A stretch of 64,000 bases of DNA from Lachnospiraceae bacterium (GTDB lineage: Bacteria; Bacillota; Clostridia; Lachnospirales; Lachnospiraceae), in NCBI GenBank assembly GCA_029338675.1, contig JAQYAV010000041.1, positions 46,183 to 110,182 of the forward strand, read 5' to 3'. The notes beneath the pieces were generated by a model, which was not told where the DNA came from, made no database searches, and saw only the letters and a list, made by a program, of their open reading frames with translations. Position numbers and translations under genes: made by a program. Positions 52,884 through 62,357 of the stretch are shown in pieces (position 1 is the stretch's first letter; the number at the start of each line of letters is the position of its first letter).

Positions 52884-54254
52884 TTATTCATCCTTAGATG
52901 TTTTTGCATTCTCTGAAGCATCTCTATTGTGTGATTTTTTCTTAAGTGCTTTAAGATATTTATTTTTATTTCTCTTCTTTTGTTTAATTGTCTTTCTAGC
53001 CTCATGGAATTCTCTATATATCGGCTCTCCTGTTTCTTCATCAAATCCCTTCAGTAGCAGATAATCATTAGTCGCTGATGACATAGCCTTATCTCTAAGT
53101 CCATCCCTAAGTCTAACTGCGCAAAATGCATAAATACATGCAAATACAGGAACTCCCAACATCATTCCTACTACTCCAAATAAATCTCCACCTACAAGGA
53201 TAGCAATAAGAACCCATACACCTGAAATACCAGTTGAATCACCTAAAATAAGTGGTCCTAAAATATTACCATCAAACTGCTGTAATACCACAATCCATAT
53301 TACAAATATTAATAGCATTATTGGGTCGTCCATAAGGGCAAGTAAAGCCCCTGGAACAGCACCGATAAATGGTCCAAAGAACGGAATAATATTAGTTATT
53401 CCAACAATTACACTTATCAATACTGCATACTGCATTCCAACTGCAGATGTGAATATGAAGCATATAATTCCAATAATTACAGAATCAATAATCTTACCGT
53501 TAATAAATCCACCAAATACTGAATTTGCATATGAAAGACCATCAAGAATTCTATTTCCAGCCTTCTTAGAGAAAATACAATATATTATCTTCTTACCCTG
53601 AGCAAGGAGTTCATCCTTGCTAGCAAGTAAATAAACTGCAACAATAATTCCAACAAGGAAATTAAAGAGCATCTTAACACCTATTATAACACCACTTGAA
53701 ATCTTTACAGCAATAGTATCCAGATTAGGCATTATCTTGTCCTTAAATAACGTAAGCACATTATCCTCAATATATGAAACTACATTTGTTAATTTGCCTT
53801 CCAGAATCTCATTTTTGGCAAATATCTTCTTAATCCACTTCTCAACATCCTTAAGATATTCTGGCATCTTCTCACCTAAATCCACAAGACTTACATAAAC
53901 CTGCGGAATGATTGTCCAAAGAAATGCTGCCAATATTCCTAAAAATAAAATGACTGTAATAATCATTGATGGAATCTTTGACTTATTATATGCTGTTTCA
54001 TAATCCATCTTCTTAAGCTTCTTCTCAAAAAGCCATACAAAGAACTTTCTAATGTACATCATAATTGGATTAAGCAAAAACGCCATCACAATTCCCATAA
54101 TAACAGGTGTAAGCGCTGATATAAACTTGCCAACTACTGCAAGAATACTACTCCATCCCTGAATTACTTCGCCAAATACAATACAAACACATATCGAAAC
54201 GGTAAGAGTTATACCAAATCTAATATAGTTTTTATTCCAATTCCCACTTCCCAT
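52884..54254 (-). CDS. AI-2E family transporter (PerM-like)
   Basis: 456 residues with about eight membrane helices. Family features: LNPIMMYIRKFF in the first loop, long helical extracytoplasmic segment DLGEKMPEYLKDVEKWIKKIF, and the second-half signature NIIPFFGPFIGAVPGALLAL with GPLILGDSTGISGVWVL. A basic tail (KQKKRNKNKYLKALKKK) ends the protein. Substrates in this family vary (autoinducer-2 export, Na+/H+). ATG after AGAGGAATTG. Confidence 0.9.
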   Translation of the reverse strand: MGSGNWNKNYIRFGITLTVSICVCIVFGEVIQGWSSILAVVGKFISALTPVIMGIVMAFLLNPIMMYIRKFFVWLFEKKLKKMDYETAYNKSKIPSMIITVILFLGILAAFLWTIIPQVYVSLVDLGEKMPEYLKDVEKWIKKIFAKNEILEGKLTNVVSYIEDNVLTLFKDKIMPNLDTIAVKISSGVIIGVKMLFNFLVGIIVAVYLLASKDELLAQGKKIIYCIFSKKAGNRILDGLSYANSVFGGFINGKIIDSVIIGIICFIFTSAVGMQYAVLISVIVGITNIIPFFGPFIGAVPGALLALMDDPIMLLIFVIWIVVLQQFDGNILGPLILGDSTGISGVWVLIAILVGGDLFGVVGMMLGVPVFACIYAFCAVRLRDGLRDKAMSSATNDYLLLKGFDEETGEPIYREFHEARKTIKQKKRNKNKYLKALKKKSHNRDASENAKTSKDE

Positions 54255-54449
54255 ATAAACAATTCCTCTTAATTACATAATTTATTCTATAGATTAATTA
54301 TAGCATTAATTATGAACATCAATTATGAACATACTACTAATAGCACAATTAACCATATAATCAAATATGTATAATTATAACATTATGTAAAAAATCAAAC
54401 AACCTTCTCACACAATTATCACAATTTTTTTTCAAATATCTATTTATTC

Positions 54450-54478
54450 TTGTTACATATTATATTTTATTATAAAAT
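54450..54478 (+). promoter_or_regulatory. Candidate promoter of AAA_14 ATPase gene
   Basis: TTGTTA (54450-54455), 17-bp spacer, TAAAAT (54473-54478). Confidence 0.4.
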
Positions 54479-54528
54479 ATTAGTATTGATACGTAATATT
54501 TAACTCGATGTATTTTTGGAGGTGGCTC

Positions 54529-55836
54529 ATGTTTAGAAATGTAATAAATGATTTATCAATATGGTACGAAGAACCCAAAAGAAAAATTTTAAGTGTAAAG
54601 GGTGCTCTTGGTGTTGGAAAAACCTGGACAGTAAAGGATTTTACATTTGCATATTTTGATACACAAAATTACATTGATTGTGCCGCTGATACTTCATACG
54701 CTACAACTATATCCAAAATCGAAAATACTTCTGAAGAAAACTATCAATTACTTATAGCAGAAATGGATCAGCTATTAGAAAAACAATTTGGTGAAAGTGA
54801 TTTTTCTAATGGCATTCTCATATTTGATAACACTGAAAATATTAAGGGTATAGCTAGATTCTTCTATGAGTATGCCAAAAAGCACAGAAAATATACTATA
54901 TGTTTAATTGAATCTTCAATGAAAATTGACGAATTTGAATACTCACATCCAGATGTGTTTAGAATTATTCGTATGAGACCTATGACATTTGAAGAATATA
55001 TGATTGCCAATAAGGCAAAGCCTTTCCTTGCTGCAATAGAAAACAACAAAAGAAGTCCACTTTCGCCTCTTGAAGCAAAAGCTATCTCTAATATGTTAAA
55101 AGAGTATATGCTAATAGGTGGTATGCCTGCTGCCGTCAAGGAATTCATACATTCAAAGGACTATTCTAAGGTACGTCAGATTCAAAATGATATAATCGAT
55201 TCATATTTCAAGGTAATAAAGAAAAGCTTTCCTGAAGCCTTGGCTGGAAAATGTCGTAGAATCTGGAGCAATATTCCAGTCCAGCTAACTAATGCCAATA
55301 AGAAATTCATGTACAAAAGCGTTGATTCAAATGCCCGTGCAAGAGAATATTCTGACGCAGTTCAAGCCCTATGTGATTTAGGTATTACTCGTAAGCTGCC
55401 TAGATTAGTAAACAGCAACTATCCTTTAGAGGACAATGTAGATTATAAATCTTTTGAGTTATTTTATATTGATCATGGTATTTTACGTGCAAGCTATAAG
55501 CTTCCAATGAGCGATGAATTATTATTGCAGGACATTTTCCTTGAGAAAAACTGTGCCGTTGCAGAACAGTATATATTCCAGGAATTAAGCAACAAGCTTG
55601 GCAACGTATACTATTGGACTTCTGGAGCTACTGCCAGAGTTCCTTTTGTTTACGAAGCAGAAAACAGTGCTGTTCCTGTAGATTTTAGATTAGAGGAAAA
55701 TAATAAAGCACAGAATATAAAAACATTCTGTGCTAAAAATGACAATATTAATATTGCAATTCGAATATCTCTAGACCAGGTATATCTAAACAATAATGTT
55801 CTTAATATCCCTGCTTACGGTTTATGGAATATGTAA
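54529..55836 (+). CDS. AAA_14/DUF4143 ATPase
   Basis: 435 residues from ATG 54529 (MFRNVINDL) after GGAGGTGGCTC. Walker A ALGVGKTWT near 34, Walker B-like GILIFDNTEN, a loop PMTFEEYM (common in this group), YMLIGGMPAAV, and a DUF4143 C-terminal domain with FELFYIDHGILRASY and YWTSGATARVPFVYE, the nuclease-like fold region. Such ATPases are common in anaerobes and have been proposed as mobile or toxin-like, role unknown. It runs convergently with the LCP gene with no gap between stops. Confidence 0.85.
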   Translation: MFRNVINDLSIWYEEPKRKILSVKGALGVGKTWTVKDFTFAYFDTQNYIDCAADTSYATTISKIENTSEENYQLLIAEMDQLLEKQFGESDFSNGILIFDNTENIKGIARFFYEYAKKHRKYTICLIESSMKIDEFEYSHPDVFRIIRMRPMTFEEYMIANKAKPFLAAIENNKRSPLSPLEAKAISNMLKEYMLIGGMPAAVKEFIHSKDYSKVRQIQNDIIDSYFKVIKKSFPEALAGKCRRIWSNIPVQLTNANKKFMYKSVDSNARAREYSDAVQALCDLGITRKLPRLVNSNYPLEDNVDYKSFELFYIDHGILRASYKLPMSDELLLQDIFLEKNCAVAEQYIFQELSNKLGNVYYWTSGATARVPFVYEAENSAVPVDFRLEENNKAQNIKTFCAKNDNINIAIRISLDQVYLNNNVLNIPAYGLWNM

Positions 55837-55851
55837 TTATTCCTGAACCGT
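55817..55851. terminator. Hairpin spanning both stop codons of convergent genes
   Basis: ACGGTT..AACCGT with inner GGAATA/TATTCC around TGTAAT; the stem is made from the ends of both reading frames. No T-run follows, so its effect is uncertain. Confidence 0.45.
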
Positions 55852-56937
55852 AAAGGAATTAACCGTTATCTCTAATGGTCCAACTCCTGTTTCTCCCTGA
55901 ATCATACCACTTAAGTCTTTAACCTTCTGTGAAGGTGAATAATTCTCTGTTCCAAACAAATATAAATGCAATGCAGATACGTTAGTCTCTAATGTACCAG
56001 GAACAATAATTGATCCCTTCTCTGCACTATCTGCAAGAGTCATACCAAATGGGAAGCCTGCTGTATCTTTTAAGTTATACTTCATTAATCCCTTAATGAT
56101 ATCATACATCTCATCTTTGGTAATATTAGTTGCTACATTCTCAAAAACATCATCTACAACAGCATCAAGAGTTGCTATATCAGCCTTTTTTGCCTTAGAT
56201 ATCATCTTAGAAACTACTTCTCTCTGACGCTCAGTTCTTGTAATATCACCCTGATCTGTACTTCTAATTCGCGCATATGCAGTAGCCTGTGTACCATTCA
56301 CATCATAATGTCCTGCTGAAAAAATTCCGTCTGAATAAATGCCTGTTACATTAATCTGCTCACTTATACATGCATTAAGCATAGGAATCTCATCATCATC
56401 AATATCAAGTTCAATTCCACCTAATCCATCAATAGCCATTGACAAAGCCTTAAAGTTTACAGTTACAAACTGAGTAATCTCTAAGTCTAGGTTAGCATTC
56501 AAAGTCATCATTGCAAGCTCAGGTCCACCATATGCGTAAGCATGTGTAACCTTTGTAGTAACATCATTACCTGGTACATATAACAAAGTATCTCTAAATA
56601 ACGAAACAATCTTTACATCCTTTGTTTCATTATTGATACTAGCAATCATAATTGAATCGCTTCGGTTACCCTCTGCCATAGAATACGAATCTCTTGCATC
56701 AATACCGAACAGTGCTATAGTAGTATACCCCTTCTGGGCTTCATTTGCACCTTCATTAATACTTTCGTTAACCTCTTCTTCGTTAACCTTTACAACCTGT
56801 ATCTTTTCAAATTTCTGATCAACCCATACCTTTGCATAAACAACACCCATTATCACTAAAATTAATATTTCAACTACGAGTGCAATTCCCCATTTTGCAT
56901 TGGTACCTAGCCCCTTTTTACTTTTATTACTACTCAT
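55837..56937 (-). CDS. LytR-CpsA-Psr (LCP) family protein
   Basis: 366 residues with one N-terminal membrane helix (about 17-36) and an extracellular LCP domain (about 70-300). Motifs: LFGIDARD, RSDSIMIASI, VSLFRDTLLYVPG, HAYAYGGPELAM and RIRSTDQGDITRTERQREV, the polyprenyl-pyrophosphate binding arginines. LCP proteins attach glycopolymers such as teichoic acid or capsule to peptidoglycan. ATG after GAGGTAATTG. Last gene of the polyamine-module run. Confidence 0.93.
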   Translation of the reverse strand: MSSNKSKKGLGTNAKWGIALVVEILILVIMGVVYAKVWVDQKFEKIQVVKVNEEEVNESINEGANEAQKGYTTIALFGIDARDSYSMAEGNRSDSIMIASINNETKDVKIVSLFRDTLLYVPGNDVTTKVTHAYAYGGPELAMMTLNANLDLEITQFVTVNFKALSMAIDGLGGIELDIDDDEIPMLNACISEQINVTGIYSDGIFSAGHYDVNGTQATAYARIRSTDQGDITRTERQREVVSKMISKAKKADIATLDAVVDDVFENVATNITKDEMYDIIKGLMKYNLKDTAGFPFGMTLADSAEKGSIIVPGTLETNVSALHLYLFGTENYSPSQKVKDLSGMIQGETGVGPLEITVNSFTVQE

Positions 56938-57032
56938 TAGCCAATTACCTCACAAATATAATCTATTTTTTGATGAAAAATCCCCTATATCATACTCCAA
57001 AAAAACAAAAAAAACAACCTTTATTATATTTA

Positions 57033-58538
57033 TCAATCCCAATTTTGTGAAGCCTTATTATAATACTCCATCAATACAGGCTTAGTTAATCGATTAATCT
57101 CAACATTAGTATCAACTTCATCTTTACCAAATTTGAATAATGCAATCACATTATCCTCTGATAAATATTTTGTATCAACCTTAAAGCTAATATTCTCACT
57201 TAGTTTCTTTTTACTCGCCATATTAAAGCCCCAATCGCCAAATGCAGGCACCTGCAAATGATATGGTTTTACATTGAAGCCTTCACTTTCTATAGTTTTA
57301 TTAATGCACCAATACGCTTTTTTCGCATAATAGGGACTTGTTGATTGAACGACTATTACACCATCTTCCGTAAGACAGCCACCGCACATTCTATAAAATA
57401 CATTTGAATATAATTTATTAAGTGATTCTGTGTTTGGGTCAGGTAAATCAACAATAATAACATTATATTTTTTGTCTGTTTTCTCTAAATATTCATAAGC
57501 ATCCTGATTGTAAACAGTAAGCTTGTCTGACAAAAGACTATCTTGATTTATTTTTGTAATATTAGGATTTGTACTACAAATTTTAATCATTTCTTTGTCT
57601 AAGTCAACTAAATCAATCTGACTAACATCATCATATTTAAGAATTTCTCTTACTGCCAGACCATCTCCGCCACCTAAAACCAAAATGTTTTTTCTCTCAG
57701 TTACCTCATTCATAGGGACATGAACCAACGCTTCATGGTATCTATATTCATCGGCTGTTGAAAACTGACAATTACCATCAATATAAAGTCTTACATCATC
57801 TTTGTGTTTAGTGACAACTATCTTCTGATAGGGAGTCTGTTCTAGAAAAATTATCTGATCTCTATATAAACCGCCCTCAATTCCCATGGAAATATTATCT
57901 GCAAATACCATTCCAAGAGCCATAAATAAAGCAATTACTATTGCAATAAATCTATAAATATCTATTTTTTCTACTCTTTCCTTAAAACGCCACATTATTA
58001 AAAGTGCAGAAAATATATTAAGCAAACCACATAAAAATGATGTAGCAAAGAAACCAAGCTGTGGCAATAATAAAAGTGGAAACGCAATTGATCCCACTAA
58101 ACCACCAATATAATCAAAACTGAATATAGAAGATAATGTAACTGACAAATTATTTTCGTCAGATTCTATTATTCTTGTCATTATCGGAATTTCTGCTCCT
58201 GCAAGAGTTCCAATTAATATAATCTCAAAATACATTACAATAGCATAATTCGCTATATATATATTGGCTAAAAATAGTATTAACGAGCTGATTCCACCAA
58301 TAATTCCAATGCTAAGCTCAATTGTAACAAATACATTAAAAAGCTTTTTATTGAAAAACTTGGATATATATGAACCTAAACCTAAAGCTGCCATATATAA
58401 TCCAATTGTTACGGAATATTGCAATGTGCTATTGCCAAGTAAGTACGAGCTAACCGCGCTTATTATAAGCTCATAGCACATTGAACATCCCGATATTATT
58501 AATGTAGTCAGCATTAAAAGTCTGTATTTCTTACTCAT
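57033..58538 (-). CDS. Membrane-anchored spermidine synthase-like aminopropyltransferase
   Basis: 501 residues. Residues 1-210 form seven or eight membrane helices (CYELIISAVSSYLLGN, GLGSYISKF). Residues 220-500 form a SpeE-like domain: YRDQIIFLEQTPYQKIVV, SAM/dcSAM loop LVLGGGDGLAVREILKY, DLVDLDKEMI, and VIIVDLPDPNTESLNKLYS with the acid residues of the active site. The polyamine product is not certain. Downstream of speD, DUF4178 and DUF350 genes, matching a known neighbourhood. Confidence 0.88.
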   Translation of the reverse strand: MSKKYRLLMLTTLIISGCSMCYELIISAVSSYLLGNSTLQYSVTIGLYMAALGLGSYISKFFNKKLFNVFVTIELSIGIIGGISSLILFLANIYIANYAIVMYFEIILIGTLAGAEIPIMTRIIESDENNLSVTLSSIFSFDYIGGLVGSIAFPLLLLPQLGFFATSFLCGLLNIFSALLIMWRFKERVEKIDIYRFIAIVIALFMALGMVFADNISMGIEGGLYRDQIIFLEQTPYQKIVVTKHKDDVRLYIDGNCQFSTADEYRYHEALVHVPMNEVTERKNILVLGGGDGLAVREILKYDDVSQIDLVDLDKEMIKICSTNPNITKINQDSLLSDKLTVYNQDAYEYLEKTDKKYNVIIVDLPDPNTESLNKLYSNVFYRMCGGCLTEDGVIVVQSTSPYYAKKAYWCINKTIESEGFNVKPYHLQVPAFGDWGFNMASKKKLSENISFKVDTKYLSEDNVIALFKFGKDEVDTNVEINRLTKPVLMEYYNKASQNWD

Positions 58539-58558
58539 AATGCCAATCCTTTACTTAA

Positions 58559-58981
58559 TTATTGAATTACACCACTTACTAAGAAAGCAATTCCCATAAA
58601 TATACCAAAAATCATAATTCCAGTTGCTTCGTTCTTCTCTTTAAGTGCTTCGTTAAAGTTAAATTTCTTGTTTACAATATCAATTGCAAAATATGCAATA
58701 ATAAATGAAACAATGCCTACTACTGCAAAAACTGCTGTATCAATTGCACCCTCTAACATATCAAGTTCTTCTGCTATATTGTTTGAAATAATTGCAGAAC
58801 GAAGAACAAACCCAAGACCTGCATATATTCCTGCTGATACAAAACCTACTGCCTTGTTGCCATCGTGAATTTCCTTAGGAAAATCAAGTGGAATACATAA
58901 ATCAATAATCCAATGTCCTAAAAGCATCATCACAAGACCTAAACTAAGATAAACAACTGTTTCTAATAAAATAGTTACCAT
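58559..58981 (-). CDS. DUF350 four-helix membrane protein
   Basis: 140 residues from ATG 58979-58981 (MVTILLETV), with GGAGGAATACGAT upstream. Four helices in two similar pairs; KEIHDGNKAVGFVSAGIY and LKEKNEATGIMIFGIFMG are the matching repeats of DUF350 (YjfL/UPF0719-like). Found beside polyamine-type enzymes and DUF4178 proteins in other bacteria. Role unknown; channel-like is a guess. 20 bp before the spermidine-synthase-like gene. Confidence 0.85.
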   Translation of the reverse strand: MVTILLETVVYLSLGLVMMLLGHWIIDLCIPLDFPKEIHDGNKAVGFVSAGIYAGLGFVLRSAIISNNIAEELDMLEGAIDTAVFAVVGIVSFIIAYFAIDIVNKKFNFNEALKEKNEATGIMIFGIFMGIAFLVSGVIQ

Positions 58982-59126
58982 ATCGTATTCCTCCATAATA
59001 AAAAATATATTCTGCTGTTAATTTTGCTGATTATCTTGCACCGACAAACATTAATATGCAGCATAGCACCTTATTATACTTCATAAATTCATATTCATCT
59101 CTAGCTAATTAACCTGTTACAATGTG

Positions 59127-60200
59127 CTATTTTCCACCACTTATACCACCACCTGATGACGTTCTTTTATTTACGCTACTTTGTCTAACAGAGTTAGAAT
59201 ATGAATCAAAATATCCATTACCTATATTGTGAATTGTCTCACCTTGATACGACTTGTAAGATGATGAATACTTTTTGTATTTTACTGAATCTCTAGAATA
59301 GCTTGAACTATAGTAATGACTTCTGTACCATCTAGCACTTCTTGCCGAGCATCTATATGGATCGTTATTTGATGTATAGTTATATTTTCTAGAAGAAATC
59401 TGTATATATACCTTCGAAGGATCATCCTCTGGGTGATATATCAAGCAGTATTCAGATTTTGTAACAATAGCAATATCTTGATCAGTAAGATTATCGTTTT
59501 GTGTTACTGATTCTGTGTTGCCGTCTATTCCCTTAATAATATTTTCTGCAACATAATCAGTAGTTGTATTAATTTTGTATTCAAATACCTTTGCCTTTTG
59601 CTTTTCATTTCCAGTTATTGATGTAACATAGGAATAGTTTGATGAATTATCAAGATACTTTTCAATTCCTTTGTTTGAACCAGACATAACTACACCAAAA
59701 AAGCAAAATAATATTGAACTAAACATAAAAAGATACACAAGCGTCATTATACGCTTATTTTTTGAGTCGTCTGGCTTAACATATTCTACAAATTGAATAT
59801 CATTCCTATCTATGTACATTCCTCTTGAAAACTCTGTTCCATCGCTCCACATTTCCATAGATAAAATGTTATCTTCACTCGCATCCTCGTATTCAATAAA
59901 TTGTGCTTTTTCTCCTGGATCCACATCCACATATCCAAAATACTCTTTCACTACAGCCGTACCGCGATCTACTTCATGCCATTCTGGTCCAATATATCCA
60001 TTTACGGAATTATCTGCCCATGATATAGAATACTCTCTGTATGTATCATCAATAGACAGCCAACGTTCTCCGTATGGTGTATTCATACGATATTCTTCCC
60101 AAGTATTATAGTTATCATCAGAATTGCAGTATCTTATTCCACCAATTATTTCACACCTAACACCTTTAATATTAAGAATGGTGCCCTTTTGATAAATCAC
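59127..60200 (-). CDS. DUF4178 domain protein with C-terminal membrane segment
   Basis: 357 residues. GTG start 60198-60200 chosen because GGGGGAGG lies 8 bases upstream and there is no nearby ATG. Residues 1-140 match DUF4178 (GVRCEIIGGIRYC, NTWEEYRMNTPYGERWLSID, GPEWHEVDRGTAVVKE). A helix at about 148-170 follows, then an extracytoplasmic region and a Ser/Tyr-rich tail ending GGGISGGK. Small beta-barrel-type domain thought to bind ligand or pyruvoyl enzyme partners; function unknown. Directly downstream of speD. Confidence 0.8.
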   Translation of the reverse strand: MIYQKGTILNIKGVRCEIIGGIRYCNSDDNYNTWEEYRMNTPYGERWLSIDDTYREYSISWADNSVNGYIGPEWHEVDRGTAVVKEYFGYVDVDPGEKAQFIEYEDASEDNILSMEMWSDGTEFSRGMYIDRNDIQFVEYVKPDDSKNKRIMTLVYLFMFSSILFCFFGVVMSGSNKGIEKYLDNSSNYSYVTSITGNEKQKAKVFEYKINTTTDYVAENIIKGIDGNTESVTQNDNLTDQDIAIVTKSEYCLIYHPEDDPSKVYIQISSRKYNYTSNNDPYRCSARSARWYRSHYYSSSYSRDSVKYKKYSSSYKSYQGETIHNIGNGYFDSYSNSVRQSSVNKRTSSGGGISGGK

Positions 60201-60278
60201 ACTTAGCCTCCCCCTTTCTATACTTCAGTTAAAATTCAAACGTCAGTTTAAACTATCATATAGTCTAGATTCACGTAC

Positions 60279-60617
60279 TTATATTTTGTTTATTTCTCTA
60301 TCTATAGTCCTTAGTAATACTTTTTTTGCACCAAATAGTTGTTTTAATTTATCTGCAATTCCATCGCAAACCTTATCCTCACAGGAGAATATATCTATTG
60401 CTGCATAGCCATATTCTGGCCATGTGTGAACTGAAAAATGCGAAGTTGAAATAACTGCAAAGTATGTAACTCCAATAGGACTAAATTCATGAATACACTC
60501 TTCAACAATAGTGGCTCCTACATATTCAATTGCCTCTTGGGCAGCAGCCTTTATCGCATTAGCGTCATTAATCATATCTGTGCACCCATATAAATCTGCA
60601 ACCAGTTGCTTTGCCAT
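60279..60617 (-). CDS. speD: S-adenosylmethionine decarboxylase proenzyme
   Basis: 112 residues from ATG 60615-60617 (MAKQLVADLYG) after AGGAGCAAA. Makes decarboxylated SAM, the aminopropyl donor. The self-cleavage site is in TSHFSVHTWPEYGYAAIDIFSC: the Ser before HFSVHTWPE becomes the pyruvoyl group. This is the short prokaryotic SpeD class. Supplies substrate for the membrane synthase-like protein four genes downstream. Gap to the upstream zinc-ribbon gene is 10 bp. Confidence 0.95.
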   Translation of the reverse strand: MAKQLVADLYGCTDMINDANAIKAAAQEAIEYVGATIVEECIHEFSPIGVTYFAVISTSHFSVHTWPEYGYAAIDIFSCEDKVCDGIADKLKQLFGAKKVLLRTIDREINKI

Positions 60618-60627
60618 AATTTTGCTC

Positions 60628-60960
60628 CTATTGTTTCTTTCCAAATAACTTACCAGTTAATTTGTGTAATAAACCATAATCCTTTGTTGCTTCTTCTTTG
60701 TTAGAACCGCATTTAGTGCATACTGTATTATTAAAATTATTATACGAACCACAATAATCACATAACCAGTCTGCTCTTCTCGAAATCTTATTAGCTGCCT
60801 CCTGGCTAAGAGTAGCTGCCTCCTTATTAGCTGGCAGGTAAAATATCGTTTCAATTCCTCTTCCTTTGCCACAATAAGGACAGGCATCATATCTGGCTTT
60901 TATTTCCTTTTGATTACAGTAAACGCAATCCCATAACCCTTCGATGACATGATTATCCAT
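60628..60960 (-). CDS. Double zinc-ribbon protein
   Basis: 110 residues from ATG 60958-60960 (MDNHVIEGLWD), with GGAGGAATTG upstream. First ribbon CVYCNQKEI...CPYCGKG, second CDYCGSYNNF...CTKCGSN, linked by a helix (LSQEAANKISRRADW). The tail is basic (KLTGKLFGKKQ). Resembles zinc-ribbon proteins beside DUF4178 genes. Probably binds nucleic acid or a protein partner; role unknown. First clear member of the polyamine-module run. Confidence 0.75.
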   Translation of the reverse strand: MDNHVIEGLWDCVYCNQKEIKARYDACPYCGKGRGIETIFYLPANKEAATLSQEAANKISRRADWLCDYCGSYNNFNNTVCTKCGSNKEEATKDYGLLHKLTGKLFGKKQ

Positions 60961-60992
60961 TAAGCAATTCCTCCTAAATAATATCAAATATA

Positions 60993-61169
60993 TTATTCTA
61001 CAAACCCTTTAAAGCCTTTTTCTACTGTTTTTCTAGGAACCATAACCATATGCCCACACTGATTGCATTTTAGTCTAAAATCCATTCCCACTCTCTGAAT
61101 TAACCAGCTATTGCCTCCACAAGGATGCGGTTTCTTCATCTTTATGTTTTGACCTATTTCAAAATTCAT
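60993..61169 (-). CDS. DUF951 small protein
   Basis: 58 residues from ATG 61167-61169 (MNFEIGQNIK) with GAGGTGTCC upstream. KKPHPCGGNSWLIQRVGMDFRLKCNQCGHMVMVPR matches DUF951 (HPCGG...W...R.G.D...KC..CG), probably a zinc-binding or OB-like fold with three cysteines. Wide in Firmicutes, unknown role. Confidence 0.8.
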   Translation of the reverse strand: MNFEIGQNIKMKKPHPCGGNSWLIQRVGMDFRLKCNQCGHMVMVPRKTVEKGFKGFVE

Positions 61170-61182
61170 GGACACCTCATTC

Positions 61183-61833
61183 TTACAATAAATATTCTAC
61201 CAAATCCTTTGCAGTATCTACTATAGCATCTGCTCCAGCCTTCTCAAATTCCTCTTGATTACCATATCCATATAACACACCAACACTATCAATTCCTACT
61301 GTTTTAGCGCCTTCAATGTCATACATTCTATCACCTACCATAACAGTAGCTGCCAAATCGTTATCAGTAATATTTTGTTTAGCAAATAAATAATTAATTA
61401 CATCTGCTTTTGTATCTCTTCCAGCAGATGCATCGCTACCTGCAATATAATCAAAATAACAAGCAACATTAAGATGCTCTAAAATTCGAACCGCAAATGG
61501 CTCATATTTACTAGTTGCAATATAAAGCTTAAGTCCAGCATTTTTCAAAGTCTTAAGTGCATCTGCTATTCCTGGCATTAAATCATTTTCCAAAACACCC
61601 TTTGTACTATAATACTCTCTATATTTCGCAACTATAGCATGGTTTTCTTCACCCTCAAAGCCAAAAGTCTTAAATGTTTCACTAAGAGGAGGACCAATAA
61701 ACTTATATAACGAAGTAATATCATCAACCTTTATCCCATAATGCCCTAATGCATATATTAAACCATTAGTAATTCCAACTGCCGGTTCAGTTATTGTGCC
61801 ATCTAAATCAAAGATTATGTTGTTATATTTCAT
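61183..61833 (-). CDS. HAD-superfamily phosphatase (phosphoglycolate phosphatase-like)
   Basis: 216 residues. Motif I IIFDLDGTITEP, helical cap, motif II YIATSKYE, motif III Lys in RDTKADV region and motif IV MVGDRMYDIEGAK. The YSTKGVLENDLMPGI segment fits the PGP-type HAD cap. Substrate unknown. ATG after AAGGATTATT. Followed after 13 bp by the DUF951 gene. Confidence 0.88.
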   Translation of the reverse strand: MKYNNIIFDLDGTITEPAVGITNGLIYALGHYGIKVDDITSLYKFIGPPLSETFKTFGFEGEENHAIVAKYREYYSTKGVLENDLMPGIADALKTLKNAGLKLYIATSKYEPFAVRILEHLNVACYFDYIAGSDASAGRDTKADVINYLFAKQNITDNDLAATVMVGDRMYDIEGAKTVGIDSVGVLYGYGNQEEFEKAGADAIVDTAKDLVEYLL

Positions 61834-61909
61834 ATGTAAATAATCCTTCCAAATCTATCCATTTCAAATAATATATTCAAATATGCAAATAAGTAGTGAA
61901 TAGAATCCA

Positions 61910-62293
61910 CTACTTATTCAAATATTGAATGACAGCTTTTCTAGTAATTATGCCAATAAAACAATTTCGGTCATCAATTACAGACAGAAAATTTCTATCG
62001 AGAATTTTCTCGAAGATTTCTTCTGTAGACGTTGTGTTAAGCACGAAGCCTTCATCATTTTTGTGTACTATATCCTCGACCTTGAAATTCTTTAGGTTGT
62101 ATCTCCCATGTTCCATTACAATCTTAAGAAAATCTCCTTCACTTACAGTTCCCACAAATTGACCTTTGTCATCAACAACAGGAACCGCAGTATAACTAGA
62201 TGCCATAATAAAATCTACCGCACACTCTAAGGAATCATTTGAATTAAGATAAGTCAATACATGCTTTGGTATTAAAATACTAAATATGTTCAT
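61910..62293 (-). CDS. CBS-domain pair protein
   Basis: 127 residues: two CBS motifs (about 3-65, SYTAVPVVDDKGQFVGTVSEGDFLK; 66-127, FLSVIDDRNCFIGIITRKAV). Stand-alone pairs of this type bind adenine nucleotides; some bind c-di-AMP (CbpB-like). No catalytic domain. ATG after AAAGGAGTG. 64 bp downstream of the DAHP synthase gene. Confidence 0.85.
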   Translation of the reverse strand: MNIFSILIPKHVLTYLNSNDSLECAVDFIMASSYTAVPVVDDKGQFVGTVSEGDFLKIVMEHGRYNLKNFKVEDIVHKNDEGFVLNTTSTEEIFEKILDRNFLSVIDDRNCFIGIITRKAVIQYLNK

Positions 62294-62357
62294 TAATACA
62301 CTCCTTTATAATATAGGCACAAGCTGTCAACAATTATGTATTCTTTTGTAAATTGTC

